A stretch of 64,000 nucleotides of DNA, taken from the NCBI RefSeq assembly GCF_028863665.1, contig NZ_JARBFX010000007.1:62001-126000 (forward strand), given 5' to 3'. This DNA is from Aquabacter sediminis. Its GTDB lineage: Bacteria; Pseudomonadota; Alphaproteobacteria; Rhizobiales; Xanthobacteraceae. The position numbers and the translations under genes are program-made. Shown here one piece after another: positions 1-8,053 of this stretch. The notes under the pieces are model-generated. The model had not been told where the DNA came from. It searched no databases and worked only from the letters and a program-made list of their open reading frames with translations. The stretch's first letter is position 1, and the number at the start of each line of letters is the position of its first letter.

Positions 1-1
1 T

Positions 2-1033
2 TTCTCCACGGCTGCCGAGCGCCTGTTCGGCTTTTCATCGGCGGAGGCTGTGGGGCGCAATGTGGCGATCCTGATGCCCAATCCACACCGGGACGCGCAC
101 GATGCCTATCTGGGGCGCTATCTCACCACCGGCGAACGCCGCATCATCGGCATCGGTCGCGTGGTGGTAGGCCAGCGCAAGGACGGCACCACCTTTCCCA
201 TGGAACTGGCTGTGGGGGAGATGCGCTCCTCGTCCGGCCGCTTCTTCACCGGCTTCATCCGCGACCTGACCGAACGCCAGAAGACCGAGGCGCGCCTGCA
301 GGAGCTGCAATCGGAACTCGTCCACATTTCTCGTCTGACCGCCATGGGCGAGATGGCCTCGACGCTGGCCCACGAGCTGAACCAGCCACTGTCCGCCATC
401 GCCAACTATCTGAAAGGCTCGCGACGGCTCTTGGATGCCAGCGAGGACGCAACCTCCCAGATGCTCAAGGGTGCGCTGGACAAAGCTGCCGAGCAGGCGT
501 TGCGCGCCGGGCAGATCATCCGCCGCCTGCGGGATTTCGTCTCACGGGGCGAGACGGAGCGGCGGGTGGAGAGCTTGGCAAAGCTGGTGGAAGAAGCCAG
601 CGCGCTTGCCCTGGTGGGCGTTAAGGAATACGGCATCCAGGTGCGGTTCCACTTCGATCCGACCTGCGATCAGGTGCTCGCCGACAAGGTACAGGTGCAG
701 CAGGTGCTCCTGAACCTCCTGCGCAATGCCGTGGAAGCCATGATGGAAACCCCCGTGCGCCGCTTGACCGTGCAAACGGCCCCAGCTGCTGATGACATGG
801 TTTCCGTGACCGTGTCGGATACCGGGCACGGCTTGACCGAAGAGGTGGCGCAGCAGCTATTTACGCCGTTCGTCACGACAAAGCCCCAGGGCATGGGTGT
901 GGGGCTCTCCATTTCGCGTACCATCATCGAGGCCCATGGGGGCCGCATCTGGGCGGAGCCCAATCCGGAAGGGGGAGCAGTCTTCTGCTTCACCCTGCGC
1001 GCCGTGCGGGAGGAAGGGGAGGACGATGCCTGA
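2..1033 (+). CDS. fixL: FixL-like sensor histidine kinase, 3' part (5' end outside window)
   Basis: The reading frame is open from the window edge, so the N-terminus is missing; 343 residues are visible. They begin inside a PAS domain ([20 protein letters not shown], then an IIGIGR strand and DGTTFPMEL). A HisKA domain follows with phospho-acceptor His in LAHELNQPL (about visible residue 124), then a HATPase domain with the N box [14 protein letters not shown] and [12 protein letters not shown]. This is the FixL layout, and the next gene is fixJ, overlapping by 8 nt. FixL proteins autophosphorylate and pass phosphate to FixJ under low oxygen. Oddity: where haem-binding FixL proteins have His before IIGIGR (His200 of Bradyrhizobium FixL), this protein has Arg (ERRIIGIGR, codon 140-142), so oxygen sensing through haem is doubtful. 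The family call is firm; the signal is not. Confidence 0.9.
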   Translation, partial: FSTAAERLFGFSSAEAVGRNVAILMPNPHRDAHDAYLGRYLTTGERRIIGIGRVVVGQRKDGTTFPMELAVGEMRSSSGRFFTGFIRDLTERQKTEARLQELQSELVHISRLTAMGEMASTLAHELNQPLSAIANYLKGSRRLLDASEDATSQMLKGALDKAAEQALRAGQIIRRLRDFVSRGETERRVESLAKLVEEASALALVGVKEYGIQVRFHFDPTCDQVLADKVQVQQVLLNLLRNAVEAMMETPVRRLTVQTAPAADDMVSVTVSDTGHGLTEEVAQQLFTPFVTTKPQGMGVGLSISRTIIEAHGGRIWAEPNPEGGAVFCFTLRAVREEGEDDA

Positions 1034-1658
1034 TTCGCAGCTCATTCACGTCATCGACGATGACGATGCGGTAAGGCACTCGCTGGCCTTCCTTCTTGCG
1101 ACCAACGGCTTCGACGTGAAGCAGCACGATTCGGCGGCCGCGTTCCTGGAAGCCGGCATTCCCGCCAAGGCGGGATGCATCATCACGGACGTCCGCATGC
1201 CCGGCCTCAGCGGCGTTGAGCTGCTTGAGAAGCTCGATCATGCCGGCTGCCGCGTGCCGGTCATCGTCGTCACCGGCCATGCAGATGTGCCCCTGGCCGT
1301 GGAGGCCATGAAGCTCGGGGCCTCCGATTTCCTGGAAAAGCCCTTCGACGACGAGGCGCTCCTGGCAGCCATCCGCACCTGCCTGTCGCGCGCGCAGGAA
1401 AATCAGAAGGTCGATGCGGTGCGCGAGGATGTGGAAGAGCGCATCGCCACGCTCTCCCACCGCGAACACCAGGTGCTCGAATATCTGGTGGCCGGGCACG
1501 CCAACAAGACCATCGCCTACGACCTCGGCATCAGCCCCCGGACGGTGGAAGTCTACCGCGCCAATGTGATGACCAAGATGAAGGCCGCGAGCCTGTCGGA
1601 GTTGGTGAGGATGGCGCTTCTGGCGGGGATCGGCACAGACGTCGCACCGAAAGGTTGA
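1026..1658 (+). CDS. fixJ: FixJ-family two-component response regulator (receiver + LuxR-type HTH)
   Basis: A 210-residue protein with a receiver domain and a DNA-binding domain. The receiver has acidic DDDD near residue 11, phospho-acceptor Asp55 in TDVRMPG, the switch Thr in VVTGHAD and Lys in LEKPF. The C-terminal GerE/LuxR HTH (about 140-205) includes [19 protein letters not shown] and [13 protein letters not shown]. Start ATG 1026 lies inside the end of fixL, giving an 8-nt overlap and implying translational coupling. An upstream in-frame start would overlap fixL much further and is not needed. FixJ activates fixK and nif/fix or microaerobic respiration genes in rhizobia and relatives. 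No fixK lies in the window, but a FixK-type box follows the gene. Confidence 0.93.
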   Translation: MPDSQLIHVIDDDDAVRHSLAFLLATNGFDVKQHDSAAAFLEAGIPAKAGCIITDVRMPGLSGVELLEKLDHAGCRVPVIVVTGHADVPLAVEAMKLGASDFLEKPFDDEALLAAIRTCLSRAQENQKVDAVREDVEERIATLSHREHQVLEYLVAGHANKTIAYDLGISPRTVEVYRANVMTKMKAASLSELVRMALLAGIGTDVAPKG

Positions 1659-1703
1659 CGTTTGGTCATACGCATTTGCCCCATGGTCACCGGCAAAGTC
1701 CCG

Positions 1704-1717
1704 TTGATCTAGCTCAA
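1704..1717. promoter_or_regulatory. FixK/FNR-type box
   Basis: The sequence TTGATCTAGCTCAA is TTGA-N6-TCAA, matching the symmetrical half-sites bound by FixK/FNR/CRP-type regulators. It lies in the gap between fixJ and the downstream response-regulator gene, about 80-90 nt before that gene's start, where a class II activator site could sit. Only the motif is seen; binding is inferred. Confidence 0.65.
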
Positions 1718-1766
1718 GGCTCCCCTTACCGTCAGAAGGGATACTTCCGGTAGCCCGACTGCGCGA

Positions 1767-1787
1767 TCCCACGAGCAGCTCGTGGGA
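1767..1787. promoter_or_regulatory. 21-bp perfect palindrome overlapping a Shine-Dalgarno
   Basis: The arms TCCCACGAGC and GCTCGTGGGA flank a single A. As RNA it can fold with an 8-bp stem and a 5-nt loop. The right arm contains GTGGGA of the ribosome binding site for the response regulator that starts at 1798. It could therefore mask that site in the mRNA, or be a protein operator. Either role is inferred. Confidence 0.5.
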
Positions 1788-1797
1788 GATGTTTCAG

Positions 1798-2220
1798 ATG
1801 CCTTTGGTTCACAGCGAGAGCAGCACATCAGGCGGGGGGGTCGTTCTCGTCATCGACGACGATCCCGCCGTTCGCGGCTCGCTGAAATTCTCGCTTGAGA
1901 TTGAAGGCTTTGATGTCCGCACCTATGCCAATGCGGACGAACTGCTCCGGGCAAACGATCTTCCCAGCCGAGGCTGCCTCATCGTCGACTATTACCTTCC
2001 CGGCGTGAACGGCCTCGACCTGCTGCGCGAGCTCAGCGACCGCCATGTGTCCCTTCCTGCCATCCTCATCACTACGCAGCCGACCGCAAACGTGCGCCGC
2101 AGGGCACATTCGGCGGGCGTTGCCATCATCGAAAAGCCGCTCCTGAACAACGCGCTCAGCGAGGCCGTGCGCGACAGCTTTTCGCGTGGTGGCGAAGCTG
2201 CGAGCGGAATGCCGGCCTGA
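1798..2220 (+). CDS. Single-domain response regulator
   Basis: A 140-residue stand-alone receiver with acidic IDDD near residues 19-22, phospho-acceptor Asp64 in VDYYLPG, switch Thr in LITT and Lys in IEKPL, but no output domain. The start at ATG 1798 is preferred because GGGAG ends 9 nt before it; an ATG at 1789 directly abuts that site and would add three residues. It follows fixLJ and a FixK-type box. Bradyrhizobium carries a comparable receiver-only gene in its fixLJ-fixK2 cluster, so a role in tuning phosphate flow from FixL is plausible but unproven. Confidence 0.8.
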   Translation: MPLVHSESSTSGGGVVLVIDDDPAVRGSLKFSLEIEGFDVRTYANADELLRANDLPSRGCLIVDYYLPGVNGLDLLRELSDRHVSLPAILITTQPTANVRRRAHSAGVAIIEKPLLNNALSEAVRDSFSRGGEAASGMPA

Positions 2221-2366
2221 CGCGAGCAACACCCGGGCGCAGCGGGTTCCGGTAAATTTCAGACATCCAGAAACCGACACGTGCATGGCGTGTTACCTTG
2301 GGGCACGCCTGAAGGACCGCGTTTTCAATCGCGCCTTGCGCGACACAGACCAAGCGAGGCCGGCGC

Positions 2367-5036
2367 ATGACCACCCGCAATCTGGACGCCCTTTTCAATC
2401 CTTCCGCCATCGCCCTCGTCGGGGCCAGCAACCGGCCAGGCTCCATCGGAGCCGTCATTGCCCGAAACCTGTTTGAGGCCGGGTTCGAAGGGCCGATCCT
2501 GACCGTCAACCCCAGGGAGCGCGCCATCCGCTCCTCCCTGAACTACAGTTCAGTGGCCGAGCTCCCCATTCCCATCGATCTTGCCGTGGTGGCGACGCCT
2601 CCCGCCGACATCCCGCAGGTGATCGCCGATCTCGGCCAGAAGGGCTGCCGGGCAGCGGTTGTCATCACCGCCGGCTTCGGGGAAGGGGACCGCGCCTCAG
2701 GCAAGGAACTGCGCCAGCGCATGCTTGACGCGGCGCGCCCAAATCTCCTGCGCATCGTCGGCCCCAACTGCCTCGGCTTCATCTCCACCGGCCCGCGCAT
2801 CAATGCCAGCTTCGCCCATCTCATGCCGCGCAAGGGCGACGTGGCCTTCGTCACCCAGTCCGGGGCCATGGCGACGACGGTGCTCGATTGGGCCAATGCC
2901 CGGTCGGTGGGCTTCTCTCACATCATATCGCTGGGCGACAAAGCGGACGTGGATTTCGGGGACCTGCTGGACCACCTGGCCCTCGACAACACCACCCGGG
3001 CCATCCTGCTTTATGTGGAGAGTGTCACCGACGCGCGCAAATTCATGTCGGCGGGGCGGATCGCGGCCCGCGCCAAGCCGGTCATCGTCATCAAGGCGGG
3101 CCGCAGCGCAGCCGGGGCCAAGGCCGCGCTCTCCCACACCGGCGCGCTGGCCGGCGCCGACATCGTCTATGACGCCGCCTTCCGCCGGGCAGGAATGCTG
3201 CGTGTGTACGAACTGCGGGAATTGTTCGAGGCGGTGACCACCCTGTCGTCGGGCATCCGCCTCCAGGGGGATCGCCTCACCATCCTCACCAATGGCGGCG
3301 GCGCCGGCGTTCTCGCCACCGATGCCATCGAGGGCACGCCCGGGCGGCTGGCGACGCTGGCCCCCGAGACCATCGCCAAGCTGAATGGCGTGCTGCCCTC
3401 CACCTGGTCGGGGGCCAACCCCGTGGACATTATCGGCGATGCCCCCGGCAAGCGGTACGAGGACGCGCTTTCCATCCTGTTGGAGGATCCAAATTCCGAC
3501 GCCACCCTGGTGCTGAACTGTCCCACCGCAGTCGCCGACAGTTCGGACGCGGCCGATGCGGTGATCCGGGTGGTCTCGAAGCGTCGGCGGGCACCGGTGC
3601 TCACCTGCTGGCTGGGAGAGACGGCGGTCGCCGCCTCCCGCCAGAACTTTGCCGCCTGCCGGGTGCCCACCTACGAGACGCCGGACGAAGCGGTTCGCGC
3701 CTTCAACCATCTGGTCTCCTATCAGCGCAACCAGACGACCCTGATGGAAACCCCTCCGGCCCGCACCTTCGACGAACCGGACCGGGACCGGGCGCGGCAG
3801 GTGGTCCAGGCGGTGATCGACGCGGGGCGCAGTGCGCTGACGGAATACGAGGCCAAGCAGGTCCTTAGGGCCTATGACATCCCCACCGTCGACACCCGCA
3901 TCGCCCGCACCCCCGAGGAAGCCGGCCGACTTGCAGCCGAGATCGGCAAGCCGGTGGCGCTGAAGATCCTTTCCCACGACGTGACCCATAAGTCCGACGT
4001 GGGCGGTGTGCGGCTTGACCTGCGCACGCCGGCCGGCGTCGAGGAAGCCGCGCGTGGCATGCTGCTCACGGTCGCCGAGCGCATGCCGGCCGCCCGCATC
4101 GAGGGCTTCACCGTCCAGGAAATGATCAACCGCCCCCACGCCCAGGAGCTGATCGCCGGCATCGCCAATGATCCCACCTTCGGCCCCGTGGTCCTGTTCG
4201 GGGAGGGGGGCATCGCGGTGGAGGTGATCGCCGACCGCGCCGTGGCCCTTCCGCCGCTCAACGGCGTTCTGGCCCGAGAGATGATCGAGCGCACCCGCAT
4301 TGCGCGGCTCCTGGCGGGCTATCGGGACCGTCCGCCGGCCGACATGGAGGCCATCTCGTCAACCCTGGTGAAGATATCCGAGCTGATGGGAGACCTCCCC
4401 CAGATTTCCGAGCTGGACATCAACCCGCTCCTGGCGGACGCGCAAGGCGTGATCGCGCTCGATGCCCGGATCGTCGTGCACCCGACCAAGGGCATCGGGA
4501 CGGAACGCTTCGCCATCCGCCCCTATCCCACCCGGCTGACCAGTACCATGACGCTCACGGACGGGAAGGTGCTGCTGGTGCGGCCCATCCGGCCGGAGGA
4601 TGAGCCGCAGCTGGTGGACATTGTGCGCCGATCGGATCCCCGCGACGTGCGGATGCGCTTCCTCGGCTCGGTGAAGGACTTCCCCCACCTCATGGCCGCG
4701 CGCCTCTCCCAGATCGATTACGACCGGGAAATGGCGCTGGTGGCCGTGGACAAGGAGGGGGAGGTGCTGGGCGTGGTCCGCATCATCGCCGATCCGGACA
4801 ACGAAGCGGCGGAATATGCGATCATGGTGAGGTCCGACAGCAAGGGGAAGGGCCTCGGCTTCCAGCTGATGACCCGCATCCTCGACTATGGGCGCCAGAG
4901 GGGCCTGAAGCGCATCTTCGGCGACGTGCTGCGCGAGAACATGCCCATGCTGCACATGGCGGAGGACCTGGGGTTCAAGATCACCGCCGGGAGCGACGAT
5001 CCCACCGTCGTGAGGGTCAACCTGCCTCTGCAGTGA
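2367..5036 (+). CDS. Pat-like fusion: NDP-forming acyl-CoA synthetase + GNAT acetyltransferase
   Basis: 889 residues, the usual size and order of bacterial protein acetyltransferases of the Pat/YfiQ type. A CoA-binding Rossmann domain (about 1-130, VGASNRPGSIGAVI) is followed by succinyl-CoA-ligase-like domains, an ATP-grasp domain (about 480-700, KILSHDVTHKSDVGGVRLD) and a C-terminal GNAT domain (about 735-885, acetyl-CoA loop SKGKGLG). Pat enzymes acetylate lysines, notably of acyl-CoA synthetases. His257 in LSHTGALAG, the phospho-histidine of active ADP-forming synthetases, is present, so the synthetase half may still be catalytic. Start ATG 2367 has GAGG about 10 nt upstream. It follows the fixLJ-receiver genes after 146 nt. 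Alternative: a true acetate/acyl-CoA ligase carrying a regulatory GNAT. Confidence 0.82.
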   Translation: MTTRNLDALFNPSAIALVGASNRPGSIGAVIARNLFEAGFEGPILTVNPRERAIRSSLNYSSVAELPIPIDLAVVATPPADIPQVIADLGQKGCRAAVVITAGFGEGDRASGKELRQRMLDAARPNLLRIVGPNCLGFISTGPRINASFAHLMPRKGDVAFVTQSGAMATTVLDWANARSVGFSHIISLGDKADVDFGDLLDHLALDNTTRAILLYVESVTDARKFMSAGRIAARAKPVIVIKAGRSAAGAKAALSHTGALAGADIVYDAAFRRAGMLRVYELRELFEAVTTLSSGIRLQGDRLTILTNGGGAGVLATDAIEGTPGRLATLAPETIAKLNGVLPSTWSGANPVDIIGDAPGKRYEDALSILLEDPNSDATLVLNCPTAVADSSDAADAVIRVVSKRRRAPVLTCWLGETAVAASRQNFAACRVPTYETPDEAVRAFNHLVSYQRNQTTLMETPPARTFDEPDRDRARQVVQAVIDAGRSALTEYEAKQVLRAYDIPTVDTRIARTPEEAGRLAAEIGKPVALKILSHDVTHKSDVGGVRLDLRTPAGVEEAARGMLLTVAERMPAARIEGFTVQEMINRPHAQELIAGIANDPTFGPVVLFGEGGIAVEVIADRAVALPPLNGVLAREMIERTRIARLLAGYRDRPPADMEAISSTLVKISELMGDLPQISELDINPLLADAQGVIALDARIVVHPTKGIGTERFAIRPYPTRLTSTMTLTDGKVLLVRPIRPEDEPQLVDIVRRSDPRDVRMRFLGSVKDFPHLMAARLSQIDYDREMALVAVDKEGEVLGVVRIIADPDNEAAEYAIMVRSDSKGKGLGFQLMTRILDYGRQRGLKRIFGDVLRENMPMLHMAEDLGFKITAGSDDPTVVRVNLPLQ

Positions 5037-5054
5037 AGAAGAGAGCCACTGGCC

Positions 5055-6479
5055 TCAGCGGGCCGGCGCGGCATCCGGAATGGGGCTCATGGGCGGCGGG
5101 GTGGTTGCGATCAGCTCGCCCCAGGCCGCGAACGCGTCCTGGAACGCCTGGTCGCCGGTCGGCCCCTTCTCGAACGCGATGATGCCCCGCTTGTTGTTGG
5201 TATAGACCACCGGCACATCGATCCAGGGACGCGTCTGCAACAGCTGGATGTTGCGCTGCTTGTCGGTGGGCACGGCGGACAGGCCCACCAGGAAATAAGT
5301 GGGATTGACGCGCACGGAGAGGCCGGCGAGGGGGGCACCTTGGGCACTCTCGGTCTGCTTCATGCGGATGCCCGGAACGTTGCTGATGCCGCCATAGGCA
5401 AAATCGGGAGGCAGGCCGAAACCGATCTCGATGGTATGGGAGGCTGGCAGGGCCTGGTCCAGGTTGCGACGGAGCGTGAAGCTGATGGAAATCCGCCGCT
5501 CGGGAATCTGGATGTCGCCGCGAATGCCGATGTCCGGGGGAAGGCCCGGCCCGGCATTATAGGTCTCGGTTTTCCAGGTGACCGTGCCTTCGTAGGATTG
5601 CAGGCCCTGCGAAGCGCCGGTGGTCTCTTCGAAGAGCACGGCGCGCTGGGCGGCCGCATTCACCGGACGCATCGGCGGGGGCACCGCACGCTTATTGGCA
5701 TCGCCCGAAGCCTGCGCGATCCGGTCATTGGACTTGGGCTGCTCGGCAGCCTTGGCCGGCTCAGCGGGCGCCGGGGCCGGCGCCGGGGCCTGAGCAGGCG
5801 CGCCGGAAACCAGCGCCATCAAACGCTCGCGCTCCACGGCCGCAAACACAGCACCGACGACCAGAATGGCCACCAGGATCGTGATGAGAAGGCTGCGGGT
5901 CCAGCGCGGGGATCCGGACGCCTGCTTCTCTGCCGGAAGCCGGGGCCGCGCGGTCTTGGCCGCGACGGGCGCCTTGCCGAGGATCGGCCGGCGGTCCGTC
6001 AGGGTCTTTTCATCGTCGCTGGCGGCCGGCGTCTCCGGCGCATCATCAGCGGCCTCGGACACGTCTGGGGCGGGGTCTGAGGTCGCTCCGCTCGAAGCAG
6101 GCGCCTCGCTCTCCATTGCGACCTTGCCCGCCTCTGGCCCCACGGGTTCAGAGGCAGGGGCAGGCTTGGACGGCGCTGGAGGCGGGGGCGCCTCTGTCGA
6201 TGCCGGCACGGAAGCCCCGGCGCCGGCCGGCGCAGTGGGCCGGACGGTCGGCTCAGCCACCGCAGGAGGCTCGGGGTATTCGGCCGCGATGCGCCGGATC
6301 GCGTCTTCCAGCGACTGCCGCTCGCGGCCGATCTCGCCCTCGGGCAAGGGGGGCTCGACGCTGCGCAATTGCTTGAGCAGGGCTGCCCGCGCGCGGTCGA
6401 ATACGATCTTCCGGGTCTCGGCCGTGTTCTGGCTCAAACCGGAGATCGCGCGAACCAGGAGCGGATAATAGTCAGCCAT
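5055..6479 (-). CDS. Conserved single-pass membrane protein of unknown function
   Basis: 474 residues, family not recognised. The N-terminal ~70 residues form a charged helical domain (MADYYPLLVRAISGLSQ...). A Pro/Ala-rich low-complexity linker (about 75-190) precedes one transmembrane helix (about 196-216, LLITILVAILVVGAVFAAV). After a second Ala/Pro-rich spacer comes a folded C-terminal domain (about 275-460) with WKTETYNAGPGLPPDIGIRG and RPWIDVPVVYTNNKRG. The topology suggests a cytoplasmic N-terminus and a periplasmic C-terminal domain. It lies 36 nt downstream of purA on the same strand, so it is probably cotranscribed, which by itself says little about function. Confidence 0.75.
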   Translation of the reverse strand: MADYYPLLVRAISGLSQNTAETRKIVFDRARAALLKQLRSVEPPLPEGEIGRERQSLEDAIRRIAAEYPEPPAVAEPTVRPTAPAGAGASVPASTEAPPPPAPSKPAPASEPVGPEAGKVAMESEAPASSGATSDPAPDVSEAADDAPETPAASDDEKTLTDRRPILGKAPVAAKTARPRLPAEKQASGSPRWTRSLLITILVAILVVGAVFAAVERERLMALVSGAPAQAPAPAPAPAEPAKAAEQPKSNDRIAQASGDANKRAVPPPMRPVNAAAQRAVLFEETTGASQGLQSYEGTVTWKTETYNAGPGLPPDIGIRGDIQIPERRISISFTLRRNLDQALPASHTIEIGFGLPPDFAYGGISNVPGIRMKQTESAQGAPLAGLSVRVNPTYFLVGLSAVPTDKQRNIQLLQTRPWIDVPVVYTNNKRGIIAFEKGPTGDQAFQDAFAAWGELIATTPPPMSPIPDAAPAR

Positions 6480-6515
6480 CGGTCGCGAGCTTGGTCCCTG
6501 TCCGCAGGATTGAGA

Positions 6516-7808
6516 TTAGGCCTGGAACGGATTTTGAACCAGGATCGTGTCGTTTCTTTCCGGGCTCGTGGAAAGCACCGCCACCGGGCAGCCGATCAGT
6601 TCCTCGATCCAGCGCACATACTTGACCGCCTCGGCGGGCAGGTCCGCCCAGGAGCGCGCGCCAGCCGTGGACTCCTTCCAGCCCGGGATGGTCTCGTAGA
6701 TGGGCGTGGCCCGCGCCTGGGCGCCGCTCTCGGCGGGGAGATAATCGATCTCCTCGCCATCCAGCATGTAGCCAACGCACACCTTGATCTCTTCAAACCC
6801 GTCGAGCACGTCGAGCTTGGTCAGGGCGATGCCGTGAATGCCGCAGGTGCGCACGGTCTGGCGCACCAGGACCGCATCGAACCAGCCGCAGCGACGCGGA
6901 CGACCGGTGACGACGCCGAATTCACGCCCCCGCGTTCCCAGCGCCTGTCCAACCTCGTCGGTGAGCTCGGTGGGGAAGGGACCTTCGCCGACGCGCGTCG
7001 TATAGGCCTTGGTGATGCCCAGCACGTAGTCGAGCGAGCCCGGGCCGACACCCGACCCACTCGCCGCCGAGGACGCCACCGTGTTGGAGGACGTCACATA
7101 GGGATAGGTGCCGTGGTCGATATCGAGAAGCGCGCCCTGCGCACCCTCGAACAGGATCTTCTTGCCCTCGCGGCGGGCGCGGTCCAGCAGGTCCCACACC
7201 CGGTCCATGAAGGGCAGGACCTTCGGAGCCACCTCTTCGAGCTCGGCAATGAGCGCGCCCGCATCCACCTCCGGCAGGCCGAGGCCACGCCGCAGAAGAT
7301 TGTGGTGGCTCAGCAGCCGCTCGACCTTGGCCGGCAGGGACGCGGTGTCCGCAAGATCCACGAGGCGGATGGCGCGACGGCCGACCTTGTCCTCATAGGC
7401 GGGGCCGATGCCACGGCGCGTGGTGCCGATGCGCGTGCCGGCATTGGCATTCTCGCGCAGGGCATCCAGTTCGCGATGCAGCGGCAGGATGAGAGGGGTT
7501 GTCTCGGCAATGCGCAGACGCTCCGGGCCAACCACAACACCCTGCGCCGCCAGCCGCTCCAGCTCGGCCACAAGGGCCTGCGGATCCAGCACGACGCCGT
7601 TGCCGATCACCGACAGCTTGCCCGAGCGTACGACGCCGGAGGGCAAGAGGGAGAGTTTATAGGTCACGCCGTCCACCACCAGGGTGTGGCCGGCATTGTG
7701 CCCACCCTGGAATCGAACGACCACGTCGGCCTGCTCCGAGAGCCAGTCGACGATCTTGCCCTTACCTTCGTCGCCCCATTGCGAGCCGACCACGACCACG
7801 TTGGTCAC
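6516..7808 (-). CDS. purA: Adenylosuccinate synthetase
   Basis: Catalyses GTP-dependent condensation of IMP and aspartate, the first committed step from IMP to AMP. The N-terminus reads [18 protein letters not shown], with the GDEGKGK phosphate-binding loop. Further family motifs are [45 protein letters not shown] and TGRPRRCGW. The GTG at 7808 gives 430 residues, the standard length; a 54-nt upstream extension is in frame but adds residues not seen in the family. A GGAGG lies about a dozen nt upstream of the GTG. The hypothetical membrane protein follows 36 nt downstream. Confidence 0.97.
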   Translation of the reverse strand: MTNVVVVGSQWGDEGKGKIVDWLSEQADVVVRFQGGHNAGHTLVVDGVTYKLSLLPSGVVRSGKLSVIGNGVVLDPQALVAELERLAAQGVVVGPERLRIAETTPLILPLHRELDALRENANAGTRIGTTRRGIGPAYEDKVGRRAIRLVDLADTASLPAKVERLLSHHNLLRRGLGLPEVDAGALIAELEEVAPKVLPFMDRVWDLLDRARREGKKILFEGAQGALLDIDHGTYPYVTSSNTVASSAASGSGVGPGSLDYVLGITKAYTTRVGEGPFPTELTDEVGQALGTRGREFGVVTGRPRRCGWFDAVLVRQTVRTCGIHGIALTKLDVLDGFEEIKVCVGYMLDGEEIDYLPAESGAQARATPIYETIPGWKESTAGARSWADLPAEAVKYVRWIEELIGCPVAVLSTSPERNDTILVQNPFQA

Positions 7809-7851
7809 GGTGTGGGGTCCTCCGCGAAGCGCCCTCCCGAAAAGGAGGCGC

Positions 7852-7884
7852 GAACAAAGCAAAGCCCCGGCTTTGGACCGGGGC
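7852..7884 (-). terminator. Rho-independent terminator-like hairpin downstream of ppc
   Basis: On the minus strand GCCCCGG-TCCAAAG-CCGGGGC forms a 7-bp GC stem, followed by TTTGCTTTG. It lies about 170 nt beyond the ppc stop and just before the purA start, so it would separate the two transcripts. Confidence 0.55.
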
Positions 7885-8053
7885 GTCCCTGTGCCTCTTA
7901 AGGGATCGGCGTCCCGGAAGCAAGGCGCCGCATGTGCTTGCCTCTCACCGCGGGGCGTCCGCCACGCTCAAATCAAGGTGGTCCTTTGCCGGGAACGCAG
8001 CGGTTCCAAGGGGCGCCGCCTCCCGAGGACGCCTTCCCCTCTGTGCAGAAACA

